This document shows, one piece after another, positions 1 to 5,660 of a stretch of DNA of 8,236 nucleotides. This DNA is from Desulfobacterales bacterium CG23_combo_of_CG06-09_8_20_14_all_52_9 (GTDB taxonomy: Bacteria > Desulfobacterota > Desulfobacteria > Desulfobacterales > UBA2156). The translations under genes and the position numbers were made by a program. Location of the stretch: positions 1 through 8,236 of the forward strand of contig PCSF01000175.1 of the NCBI GenBank assembly GCA_002771315.1. The letters run 5' to 3'. How positions within the stretch are numbered: the stretch's first letter is position 1; each line of letters starts with the position of its first letter. Below the pieces are notes generated by a model. It had not been told where the DNA came from, searched no databases, and saw only the letters and a list, made by a program, of their open reading frames with translations.

Positions 1-75
1 ATGCCGGACTTGATCCGGCATCCAGAAGCCTCAATAGTTCTATTTCCTGGATTCCGGCTCGTTGGCCGGAATGAC
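1..75. repeat. REP-like palindromic repeat pair
   Basis: Two GC-rich hairpins lie close together. The first is TGCCGGA-cttga-TCCGGCA (2-20), and the second is CTGGATTCCGGC...GCCGGAATGAC (47-75). The flanking ATCCAG (20-25) and CTGGAT (47-52) are also complementary, so the whole stretch can fold as one compound hairpin. The second hairpin is the reverse complement of the same motif at 7308-7334, apart from the loop (gaaa there, a few different bases here). That makes this a dispersed family with at least two copies in the window. GTCATTCCGGC/GCCGGAATCCAG-type palindromes are common between genes in many proteobacteria. The element may continue past the left edge of the window. Confidence 0.75.
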
Positions 76-206
76 AAGTCGCTCCGCGACAATTAAAAAC
101 TTGCTTCGCCTAAAGGCGATGGGTTTCAACCATCCCCTAAAGGGACACTAAACAGAATTCACCTAAAGGCGAAAGCTTTCTCCCGGCTCCGGATTTGGAG
201 CTTCAA
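76..206. repeat. Gene-free stretch with three CCTAAAGG hairpins
   Basis: No coding frame is convincing here. Three short hairpins share a TAAA loop: CGCC-TAAA-GGCG (107-118), CCC-TAAA-GGG (135-144) and ACCTAAAGGC (161-170). Between the first two, GATGG-gtttcaa-CCATC can form a further stem. GCTTCGCC (103-110) is nearly complementary to GGCGAAAGC (168-175), so the region could fold into one multi-branched structure. It lies just past the 3' end of the broken DUF533 gene. Its function is unknown; it may be a decayed repeat array or part of a larger element. Confidence 0.4.
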
Positions 207-698
207 TCAAACAGGTTGCAGCCCAACCATTTGCTCGATGTGCCGGGTCACCTCAGGAGTAAGTCCTAGGCCGGAAGCCAGTTTCGTCAAATACGCCTTC
301 TCGGCCAAGGTGTCCACTTCGATGGCCATGAGAGAGGCGCCTTAAATTTGCGATGCCAGTTCCGGCAGGCCTTCGGCTGCGGATATCAGATTCTCGGTTT
401 CTAGTGGCTTTTGCATCTGCGTCATGATATAGTGCTGGCCCTCAGTGTCCGCCCCGACTTCCTGCAGTTTGCCGACGATCCGCCGTATCTCTTCTTCGTC
501 TATCCGGCCGTCCGCCTTAGCGGCATTGATCATGGCTTTCAGCACGAGTTCGCTGTGTTGCTCCAATTCTATTTCGTCCGCCTCAGTCTGAGGTTTTCAG
601 AGCCCCAGGGGGACCCGCTCCACATTTTGACCGCTCCCTTTGAGCGCTTTAAAAGCCATCGCTCCCAACAGCGCCATCACCCCTCCCCCGATGTTCAT
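207..698 (-). pseudogene. DUF533/TerB-like protein (YebE family), two in-frame stops
   Basis: Read on the minus strand from ATG at 696-698, a single frame runs to TGA at 207-209 but is interrupted by TGA at 597-599 and TAA at 342-344. There is no frameshift. The pieces join into one recognisable family member. It has a hydrophobic, Gly-rich N-terminus (GGGVMALLGAMAFKAL), a linker, the TerB-like core (LVLKAMINAAKADGRIDEEE), and a last helix pair (GASLMAIEVDTLAEKAYL...). In E. coli YebE the position of the TAA is a Tyr (ALEIYFLSC; here LASQI-stop-GASL), so a TAT/TAC to TAA change is likely. The TGA lies in the linker (VPLGL-stop-KPQTEAD), where a CGA Arg codon would be one base away. The N-terminus is shorter than in YebE (219 residues), so the start may also be eroded. 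A weak AGGA precedes the ATG. The family is membrane-associated and its function is unknown. TGA and TAA end normal genes nearby, so readthrough by an altered code is unlikely. Sequencing error cannot be excluded. Confidence 0.8.
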
Positions 699-901
699 TT
701 TGCATTCGTCCTGTAATGATTATTTGAAATTCCCGCTTCCTCCACAAGGTTTATTTTGGCACCACTTCCGGATCCTTATCGAGCCTGATCCAATTTATCC
801 GACGCCCAAACAGTTTTTTAAGATAGATGATAATTGATTGTTTGTCTACAGGGACCCGGGCTTGCTCTTGACTCTGATTTGAACAGGATGCATCCGATGA
901 T
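699..901. other. Intergenic region without recognisable gene
   Basis: This spacer separates two minus-strand genes. It would carry the promoter of the DUF533 gene and the 3' untranslated end of the chalcone-isomerase-like gene. The only structure seen is a perfect 10-base palindrome GGATGCATCC (886-895) close to the stop codon at 902. No stem with a following T-run on the minus strand was found, so no intrinsic terminator is called. Short open frames here have no family resemblance. Confidence 0.5.
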
Positions 902-1465
902 TTATTTCCCTAATAACCCGGCTTTCAGACCGGCATCCGCGGGTTTCTCTCCGAGCCAGATTGCATAAAGTGCTTTCTTGAAATCGAGCCCGGGAACCGT
1001 ACCCACGCGCTTTTGGTTGATGAAAAGGGTAACCCCCTCTTCAGTCAGGTAAATCAGATCGTACCGATCGCCTTTTTGGGCTTTTTCCGTGAAAAAGCCG
1101 TTGAAGGTATTGAGTCTGTCCCGGATGGAGGCCCCCTTATCTGCGGTAGACGCGGCAAAACCCTCATTCCAGGTATCGACAAGCTGCTTGGGAGTCACCC
1201 CATCGTATATGAAATGCATCCGGATGGCCATGGGCCGGTCCGCCTGGATGATGGCCGTCGGATCGCTCTGCTTTTCCTCAAGGTAAAGGCCTTCTGCATA
1301 CACCTTCACGAAAAGTTTCTTTCGCAACCCGGCACCGTTTAAAATCAATTTCGTGTTTCCGGCCGAGAGCGTATCCGGCAGGTCGGCTCCCCCCACTTCA
1401 ATACCTTCCGCAACACCTGCAGCCAGGAAAAAAACAATCATAACAAGTTTGATAAGGGTTCTCAT
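902..1465 (-). CDS. Secreted chalcone isomerase-like protein
   Basis: This is a 187-residue protein of the bacterial chalcone-isomerase-like family (Pfam Chalcone_3 type), which has the open-faced beta-sandwich fold but usually no proven isomerase activity. An N-terminal signal peptide is visible: basic MRTLIK, then a hydrophobic core to about residue 19, with likely cleavage near residue 21, so the mature protein should be periplasmic. Family landmarks follow in order: LNGAGLRKKLFVKVYAEGLYL (starting at residue 42), MAIRMHFIYDGVTPKQLVDTWNEGF (starting at 79), GDRYDLIYL (132-140), and the terminal GTVPGLDFKKALYAIWLGEKP (starting at 155). Length is normal for the family. The start is supported by a strong AAAGGAGG five bases before the ATG. 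It begins 36 bases after pyrD ends on the same strand, so co-transcription is likely, but a functional link to pyrimidine synthesis is not evident. The biochemical role is unknown; related folds bind fatty acids. Confidence 0.88.
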   Translation of the reverse strand: MRTLIKLVMIVFFLAAGVAEGIEVGGADLPDTLSAGNTKLILNGAGLRKKLFVKVYAEGLYLEEKQSDPTAIIQADRPMAIRMHFIYDGVTPKQLVDTWNEGFAASTADKGASIRDRLNTFNGFFTEKAQKGDRYDLIYLTEEGVTLFINQKRVGTVPGLDFKKALYAIWLGEKPADAGLKAGLLGK

Positions 1466-1501
1466 GTTGCCTCCTTTGTGATCGAAAATAAGGAACAGGC
1501 C

Positions 1502-2422
1502 TCAAACCTGAAACGACCCGATGATCTCCGAAATCCGTTGAATCCCCTTTTTGACCATGAATGCCTCGATCCCCTCCAGGATGTCGAGGGTGGCCCGGGG
1601 ATTCACGAAGTTGGCTGTGCCGACCTGAACCGCACTGGCGCCGACCACCAGAAACTCCAGAGCATCCTGAGCCGTCATGATGCCGCCGATACCGACTACC
1701 GGAATCGCGACACTTTTAACTGTCTGCCAGACCATACGCAAGGCGATCGGCTTGATGGCCGGCCCGGAAAGCCCGCCGGTGGCATTAGCCAGCTTCGGTC
1801 TTCGAGATTCGATATCCACAGCCATTCCGGTGATGGTATTGATGAGCGACACCGCATCAGCTCCAGCCGCTTCAGCGCTTTTGGCGATTTCTGTAATGTC
1901 GGTAACGTTGGGGGATAACTTGGCAATGATCGGTTTTTTCGTCGCCTTTCGAACCGCCGCGATGACGCCGTGAGCGCTTTTAGGGTTTACGCCGAACGCC
2001 ACTCCCCCTTCCTTGATATTGGGGCAGGAAATATTGACTTCAATGCCGGTGATTCCGGGTTCGCCATCCACCACCGCAGCCACTTCAACGTATTCCTCAA
2101 CGATGTGCCCGTAAATATTGACGATGACAGGAATATTCAGATTCATCAGATACGGCAGCTTCTCATTTACGAAGGCCTGAATGCCGACATTTTCCAAGCC
2201 GATGGCATTGAGCATGCCACAGGGCGTTTCTACAATACGGGGGGGTGGATTTCCTTTGGCAGGATTCAAATGCAGCCCCTTCACAACAATGGCTCCCAGC
2301 CGGCTCAGGTCCACCATATCCGCATATTCCCGACCGTAACCAAAGGTTCCGGAAGCCGTCATCACGGGGTTTTTCATGCGGATTCCGGCGACCGTCACCT
2401 GCAAATCAGGGTCTTTCTCCAT
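1502..2422 (-). CDS. pyrD: Dihydroorotate dehydrogenase class 1B, catalytic subunit
   Basis: PyrD oxidises dihydroorotate to orotate in pyrimidine synthesis, using FMN in a cytoplasmic TIM barrel. The 306 residues are full length. Motifs seen: TASGTFGYGREY (22-33), the FMN-site Lys in VVKGL (K48), the substrate loop CGMLNAIGLENVG (68-80), and VNISCPN (129-135) with Cys133 as catalytic base, the residue that marks class 1 enzymes (class 2 uses Ser). Further on are KLSPNVTDI (168-176), GGLSGPAIKPIALR (216-229), and the phosphate-binding GIGGI (244-248) and GTANF (268-272). The sequence resembles the NAD-linked 1B type, which normally works with the iron-sulfur/FAD subunit PyrK encoded just upstream. 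No pyrK is present here; upstream lies a divergent flavoprotein gene. An AAAGGA Shine-Dalgarno precedes the ATG. The gene is probably the first of a two-gene unit with the chalcone-isomerase-like gene. Confidence 0.96.
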   Translation of the reverse strand: MEKDPDLQVTVAGIRMKNPVMTASGTFGYGREYADMVDLSRLGAIVVKGLHLNPAKGNPPPRIVETPCGMLNAIGLENVGIQAFVNEKLPYLMNLNIPVIVNIYGHIVEEYVEVAAVVDGEPGITGIEVNISCPNIKEGGVAFGVNPKSAHGVIAAVRKATKKPIIAKLSPNVTDITEIAKSAEAAGADAVSLINTITGMAVDIESRRPKLANATGGLSGPAIKPIALRMVWQTVKSVAIPVVGIGGIMTAQDALEFLVVGASAVQVGTANFVNPRATLDILEGIEAFMVKKGIQRISEIIGSFQV

Positions 2423-2438
2423 GAGGTCCTTTCTAACT

Positions 2439-2463
2439 AAAAACCCCTCCCAAGATCAAGGGG
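2439..2463 (-). terminator. Possible attenuator hairpin in the pyrD leader
   Basis: Read on the minus strand, CCCCT (2459-2463) and AGGGG (2444-2448) can pair around a 10-base loop, directly followed by five T (2439-2443). This resembles a short intrinsic terminator. It ends 16 bases before the pyrD start codon, so it would act inside the leader and not at the end of a gene. Pyrimidine genes are often controlled by attenuation, so a regulatory role is reasonable. The stem is only five pairs, however, and no alternative anti-terminator or PyrR-binding element was recognised. Confidence 0.35.
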
Positions 2464-2480
2464 ATTTGCTAAAAGCATCC

Positions 2481-2504
2481 TTTTCTTTGAGCTTTTCTTT
2501 GAGC
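2481..2504. repeat. 12-base perfect tandem duplication
   Basis: TTTTCTTTGAGC occurs twice in a row with no mismatch (2481-2492 and 2493-2504), in the 155-base divergent spacer between pyrD and the flavoprotein gene. It could be replication slippage or paired protein-binding sites. Nothing else indicates a function. Confidence 0.6.
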
Positions 2505-2577
2505 TTGACTCCCCCGATGTTGTGATTCAGGATCAATCTCCTATAACGACACCCATAGGAAAGGAAATTCGCCTTAT

Positions 2578-3447
2578 ATGAAAACCATCCTCGGCATCAT
2601 CGGTTCACCCAGAAAACTCGGCAATTGCGAAATCGCCGTAAAGGCCGTCAGCCGCTACATCCGTCAGCCCCATGAACTCAAGATCCTGCGCATTTCCGAT
2701 TTTGACATCCGGCCCTGCAGGGGATGCTATACTTGTCTTTTTAAGGAGGGCCGATGTGTCATTCAGGACGACCTGCCCGACATCTGGGAGGCCCTGTTCG
2801 AAGCCGACGCCCTGATCGTAGCCGCCCCTACCTATTTTCTGGGACCCAACGCCACCTTGAAGCACCTTTTGGACCGGGGGCTTTCCTTGCTTCCCCATAT
2901 CGAAACATTGTGGGGAAAACCCGCGGTGGGCATCGGGATTGCCGGCATCCCGGGAAAGGAAGGATACACCCTTTTGGGGATCCAGAATTTCTTAAGATTC
3001 CTTCTTACCCATATCAAAGGGTGCGAAATTCTTTACGGAGCCTTACCCGGAGAAATTTTCTTCAATAAGGACAATGAAACCGTGTTGTCAAACCTGGCGT
3101 CATCCCTTTTTGGCTCCGCTCTTGCCTCAAAAAGCCCGACCTGCCCGGTCTGCGGCGGAGATACCTTCCGGTTTATGGGGGATGGCCGCATCCGATGCAT
3201 GCTCTGCAGCAACCCCGGGACATTCCGAAAAGAAGGTCCGGTATTCTTTGATATATGCCCTGGCAGCCACGAAATGTTCCTTTCAAAGGAATCGGCGGTT
3301 AAGCATAGTGAGTGGCTCAAGGGGATGAAAGCGCGTTTCCTGGAGCAAAAAAATCAACTCAAAAAAATCACCATAGACTACCTGAAAGACGGTACATGGA
3401 TCAAACCGTCCACACGCGAGGATACAGGCAACGCGGAAAAACCATGA
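2578..3447 (+). CDS. Isf-like iron-sulfur flavoprotein with C-terminal zinc ribbon
   Basis: This is a 289-residue, cytoplasmic, flavodoxin-fold protein of the NADPH-dependent FMN reductase / iron-sulfur flavoprotein superfamily. The N-terminal IGSPRKLGNCE (8-18) is the FMN phosphate loop, and APTYFLGPNATLK (83-95) is the second flavin loop. CRGCYTCLFKEGRC (47-60) gives CX2CX2CX6C, the compact cysteine motif that binds a [4Fe-4S] cluster in Isf. A second module follows at about 186-215: C189-X2-C192 and C207-X2-C210, a zinc-ribbon or rubredoxin-like knuckle not usual for basic Isf proteins. The tail is Lys-rich. Family knowledge suggests electron transfer from ferredoxin or NAD(P)H to an unknown acceptor, possibly O2 or H2O2 detoxification; the substrate here cannot be deduced. 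AGGAAAGGA upstream supports the start. The stop overlaps the next start by four bases (ATGA), so the two genes are probably translationally coupled. Confidence 0.85.
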   Translation: MKTILGIIGSPRKLGNCEIAVKAVSRYIRQPHELKILRISDFDIRPCRGCYTCLFKEGRCVIQDDLPDIWEALFEADALIVAAPTYFLGPNATLKHLLDRGLSLLPHIETLWGKPAVGIGIAGIPGKEGYTLLGIQNFLRFLLTHIKGCEILYGALPGEIFFNKDNETVLSNLASSLFGSALASKSPTCPVCGGDTFRFMGDGRIRCMLCSNPGTFRKEGPVFFDICPGSHEMFLSKESAVKHSEWLKGMKARFLEQKNQLKKITIDYLKDGTWIKPSTREDTGNAEKP

Positions 3448-3626
3448 GCGATTCCGTTGAAGATTTGAGGAAAAGACTAAACGAAATCGAAAAAAAGATC
3501 CGGGAAGTGGAAGCCCGTATGCCGGCCCATTCCGTCAAGCCTCCCATCATGCACGAGCTTTTTGAACTGGAAGACGAGCGGGACAGCATCCTTGCAGAAC
3601 TTAAAAAGCTTAAAAGCGCCGAATAA
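3444..3626 (+). CDS. Small coiled-coil protein, 60 residues
   Basis: The start ATG sits in the ATGA overlap with the stop of the flavoprotein gene, a classic coupled arrangement; a longer reading from an upstream ATG would lie wholly inside the flavoprotein gene and is less likely. The protein is very charged and almost all helical. An N-terminal heptad-like helix (about 4-26, DLRKRLNEIEKKIREVEARM) is followed by a break with PAHSVKPP (27-34), then a second Glu/Lys-rich helix (35-58), which suggests a helical hairpin or dimeric coiled coil. There are no cysteines and no signal or membrane segment, so it is cytoplasmic. I do not recognise a named family, although the PAHS-V-K-P turn looks like a conserved signature. 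A role as partner or stabiliser of the flavoprotein is inferred only from coupling. Confidence 0.72.
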   Translation: MSDSVEDLRKRLNEIEKKIREVEARMPAHSVKPPIMHELFELEDERDSILAELKKLKSAE

Positions 3627-3651
3627 AAATGGGGCTTCGCGCACCGAAATC

Positions 3652-3676
3652 GCTGAATCGGCGACTCGTATTCAGC
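3652..3676. repeat. 7-base inverted repeat downstream of the small gene
   Basis: GCTGAAT (3652-3658) and ATTCAGC (3670-3676) are perfect complements around an 11-base loop, 25 bases after the stop of the coiled-coil gene. No clean T-run follows, so it is at best a weak terminator or an RNA 3'-end stabiliser. The remaining 3677-3822 spacer shows no other clear element except the ribosome binding site of the next gene. Confidence 0.35.
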
Positions 3677-3822
3677 AATAACTTTCATTGACTTTGTAGT
3701 GAACATGCCTTAACCATTTAATATGCTTATTCTGCTCTCTTGATCGGGGGTGGAATCCTTTTGAAAACACTATTATTATCAGGTCCGAAATCTGGGTTAA
3801 AGCGCCGACAAAGGAGGCGTGC

Positions 3823-4344
3823 ATGGAAAGCACCCGCGTGTTAAAGGGCAAGCGGATCCTTGTGGTGGATGATGAACCGGATATCCTGGATACCATCACC
3901 GACCTTTTGGACATGTGCCTCGTGGAAACCGCCAAGGACTTTAAGACCGGAGAGAAAAGCCTTCGCCGGGGAGTTTACGATGCCGTTATCCTGGATATCA
4001 TGGGTGTCGACGGGTACCGACTCCTCAAGGTTGCCAACGAAATGAGCGTCCCTGCCATCATGCTCACCGCTCACGCATTGACCCCCGACAATCTGGTCAA
4101 ATCCATCAAGGAGGGCGCCTACGCCTACCTGCCTAAGGATAAAATGGTCGATATCGCCGAGTACCTGGCCGATCTTTTCATTTCCCACCAAAAAGGGAAA
4201 AAGACCGGAGAATGGTTTGCCCGGCTAACGCCCCTGTTCGACGAGAAGTTCGGACCTAATTGGAGGGAAAAGGACAAGGCTTTTTGGAGGGCTTTCGATC
4301 GAAAAATGATTCCCAGAAAAGAAGAGCTGCGTCGGATACTCTAA
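3823..4344 (+). CDS. Stand-alone response regulator with C-terminal extension
   Basis: This is a 173-residue cytoplasmic signalling protein. Residues 10-120 are a receiver domain with all key residues: acidic pair D16/D17 (LVVDDEPD), phosphoacceptor D58 (VILDIMGVDGY), T82 (MLTAHA) and K105 (YLPKDK). No known output domain follows. Residues about 121-173 form a charged, aromatic tail (EWFARL at 130-135, KFGPNWREKDKAFWRAFD at 142-159) that looks helical and does not match a helix-turn-helix, so DNA binding is not predicted. It may signal by protein contact, like Spo0F- or CheY-type proteins. The start is fixed by an AAAGGAGG ribosome site eight bases upstream. No histidine kinase is adjacent; the neighbours are the flavoprotein operon before it and the convergent broken MBL gene after it, so its partner is unknown. 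Confidence 0.9.
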   Translation: MESTRVLKGKRILVVDDEPDILDTITDLLDMCLVETAKDFKTGEKSLRRGVYDAVILDIMGVDGYRLLKVANEMSVPAIMLTAHALTPDNLVKSIKEGAYAYLPKDKMVDIAEYLADLFISHQKGKKTGEWFARLTPLFDEKFGPNWREKDKAFWRAFDRKMIPRKEELRRIL

Positions 4345-4369
4345 ACCGCCACATAGCTTCCGGCAGCTT

Positions 4370-4685
4370 TCAGATCTCAATTGCACTTCCCACGTGATTC
4401 AGGCGAAACCTTTCATTAAAGGCAGCCCAAAGTGCCAGGATGGCGGGATATCCTATGCCCAGTATGATCATAATGCCCATGACTGAGCACGACGACGTCA
4501 ACGACCGAAAGGTCGATTCCCAGCACCTCGGCGTTTTTCACCAGGGCAAACCCCTGCCCCGTGTCGAATAAGATTTTTCGATCCCCAGCCTCGATAAAAA
4601 AAGAAAGCCCGTGTTCACCGATAAGACCCTTGCCCTTGGGCACGGTGTTTTCCACGAGGGTGATGATTCTAAATTCCTTGGACAT
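4370..4685 (-). pseudogene. Truncated MBL-fold hydrolase (DHPS-like subgroup)
   Basis: The minus-strand ATG at 4683-4685 starts an 89-residue frame ending at 4416. Residues 1-76 match the N-terminus of a metallo-beta-lactamase-fold protein of the DHPS-like type (ITLVENTV, GLIGEHGLSFFIEAGDRKILFDTGQG, and LSHGHYDHTG at 67-76 with metal ligands H69, H71, D73, H74). Directly after HTG the homology stops, with 13 unrelated residues and a stop; the family is normally about 270 residues, so two thirds is missing, including the remaining metal ligands. From about 4456 to 4370 a different minus-strand frame stays open and reads IGYPAILALWAAFNERFR and on to a TGA, resembling the hydrophobic end of another protein. 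A deletion joining two genes out of frame would explain this. It starts 3 bases after the mrp stop, with GAGG just before the ATG, so it was translationally coupled to mrp. Confidence 0.78.
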
Positions 4686-4688
4686 ACC

Positions 4689-5531
4689 TCAGACCATAGC
4701 GGCCATTTTGTCTGCTATGGCTGCAAAAGCTTTGAATACCTCGGAATCGTCATGATGCTCCTGGTAACAGGTGCCGGAATCTCCACAGGTGACCATGCCG
4801 GGATCAAACGGGATTTTGCCTAAAAAGGTCAATCCCATATCACAGGCGACTTTCTCACCGCCGCCGGATCCGAAAAGGGAAATCGGTTTGCCGCAATGGG
4901 GGCATTTGAAAGAGCTCATGTTTTCCACGATCCCGAAGATCTCCATCTTCACTGTTCTGCAGAAGTTGATGGATTTTCGGACATCTGCCAGGGCAATCTC
5001 CTGAGGGGTGGTCACGATGATGGCCTTCGCACCCGGAACAATTTGGGCCACGGTGAGAGGTTCGTCCCCTGTGCCGGGAGGGGAGTCGATGATGAGAAAG
5101 TCTAAGTGCCCCCAATCCACTTCGCTGATAAACTGCTGGATGGCCTGATGCTTCAAAGGCCCTCTCCAGATGATGGCATTGTCCCTGTTTTGGATAAAGG
5201 ACTCCACGGATATCGTCCTAAGATGCTTATTGTAGCTCATGGGGATGAGTTTTTGATTGGAGCCGACCCCCAACAATCCTCGAAGTCCGAGCATCCGCAA
5301 TACATCGGGACCATGTAAATCCACGTCGATGAGGCCGACTTCAAAGTTTTTTTTGGACAACGCCACGGCCAAGTTGACCGATACAGAGGTTTTTCCGACT
5401 CCGCCTTTCCCGCTCATGACGATAAACTTATTTTTAATACTGGTCAAGGCGGCTTTAAGATTGGTTTCCTGCTGCTGCTGTTGTTGTCTGCGCTTGTCCT
5501 CTTCGGGGACTTGCTCCATGATTGTCGCCAT
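4689..5531 (-). CDS. mrp: Mrp/NBP35-family P-loop ATPase
   Basis: This is a 280-residue cytoplasmic ATPase of the Mrp/NBP35/ApbC group, which carries and transfers iron-sulfur clusters to apoproteins. A deviant Walker A GKGGVGKTS (41-49) is followed by the switch region LIDVDLHGPD (67-76), Walker B-like LIIDSPPGTGDEP (146-158), and the C-terminal CPHC (210-213) that binds a bridging [4Fe-4S] cluster between two subunits. There is no N-terminal ferredoxin-like cysteine cluster. Residues 16-21 are six consecutive Gln in a charged leader (EEDKRRQQQQQQ), coded by alternating CAG/CAA, an oddity of probable low-complexity origin. GGAG 13 bases before the ATG supports the start; M5 is an alternative. 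A downstream MBL-fold gene, now broken, begins 3 bases after the stop, and a possible promoter lies about 60 bases upstream in the divergent spacer. Confidence 0.95.
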   Translation of the reverse strand: MATIMEQVPEEDKRRQQQQQQETNLKAALTSIKNKFIVMSGKGGVGKTSVSVNLAVALSKKNFEVGLIDVDLHGPDVLRMLGLRGLLGVGSNQKLIPMSYNKHLRTISVESFIQNRDNAIIWRGPLKHQAIQQFISEVDWGHLDFLIIDSPPGTGDEPLTVAQIVPGAKAIIVTTPQEIALADVRKSINFCRTVKMEIFGIVENMSSFKCPHCGKPISLFGSGGGEKVACDMGLTFLGKIPFDPGMVTCGDSGTCYQEHHDDSEVFKAFAAIADKMAAMV

Positions 5532-5593
5532 CTTCTTATCACTCCATAATTTAGTTTAAAAATCCCCACTGCCTATGATATGCATAACCTTTA

Positions 5594-5623
5594 AAAATAG
5601 GCACTGGATGCCTTGATTGTCAA
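5594..5623 (-). promoter_or_regulatory. Candidate sigma70 promoter for mrp
   Basis: On the minus strand a consensus -35 TTGACA (5618-5623) is followed after 18 bases by TATTTT (5594-5599, four of six matches to TATAAT). The -10 box lies 62 bases before the mrp ATG, a normal leader length. The -35 box overlaps the inverted repeat at 5610-5626, which could be an operator. No experimental support exists. Confidence 0.4.
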
Positions 5624-5626
5624 GGC
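5610..5626. promoter_or_regulatory. Perfect inverted repeat, possible operator
   Basis: GCCTTGA-ttg-TCAAGGC is a perfect 7-base inverted repeat in the 129-base spacer between the divergent mrp and aminotransferase genes. It overlaps the candidate mrp -35 box and lies 34 bases before the aminotransferase ATG, so a bound protein could affect both directions. It could equally be a small RNA hairpin. The cognate regulator is unknown. Confidence 0.35.
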
Positions 5627-5660
5627 TTAGACACAAATCATTTCATCTAAGGAATTCAAG

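Noticed and set aside
119..151. A stretch resembling a CRISPR repeat (GTTTCAACC... with an internal CCCTAAAGGG palindrome, ending ACTAAAC)
   Set aside because: It occurs once, with no second repeat at spacer distance and no cas gene in the window.
597..599. In-frame TGA in the DUF533 gene read as selenocysteine or by an altered code
   Set aside because: The family has no Cys or Sec at this linker position, a second stop (TAA) also interrupts the frame, and intact genes here end in TGA.
886..895. Perfect palindrome GGATGCATCC near the chalcone-isomerase-like stop codon
   Set aside because: It is too short and isolated to assign a role; expected by chance now and then.
1478..2440. Long plus-strand open frames opposite pyrD (146 and 156 codons)
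   Set aside because: They lie antisense to a clear pyrD and have no family resemblance or start signals.
3689..3730. TTGACT box upstream of the response regulator as a promoter
   Set aside because: No acceptable -10 lies at 16-18 bases; the nearest TAATAT is about 25 bases away.
4345..4369. Possible bidirectional terminator between the convergent response regulator and MBL genes
   Set aside because: Only a short imperfect stem is present, with no T-run in either direction.
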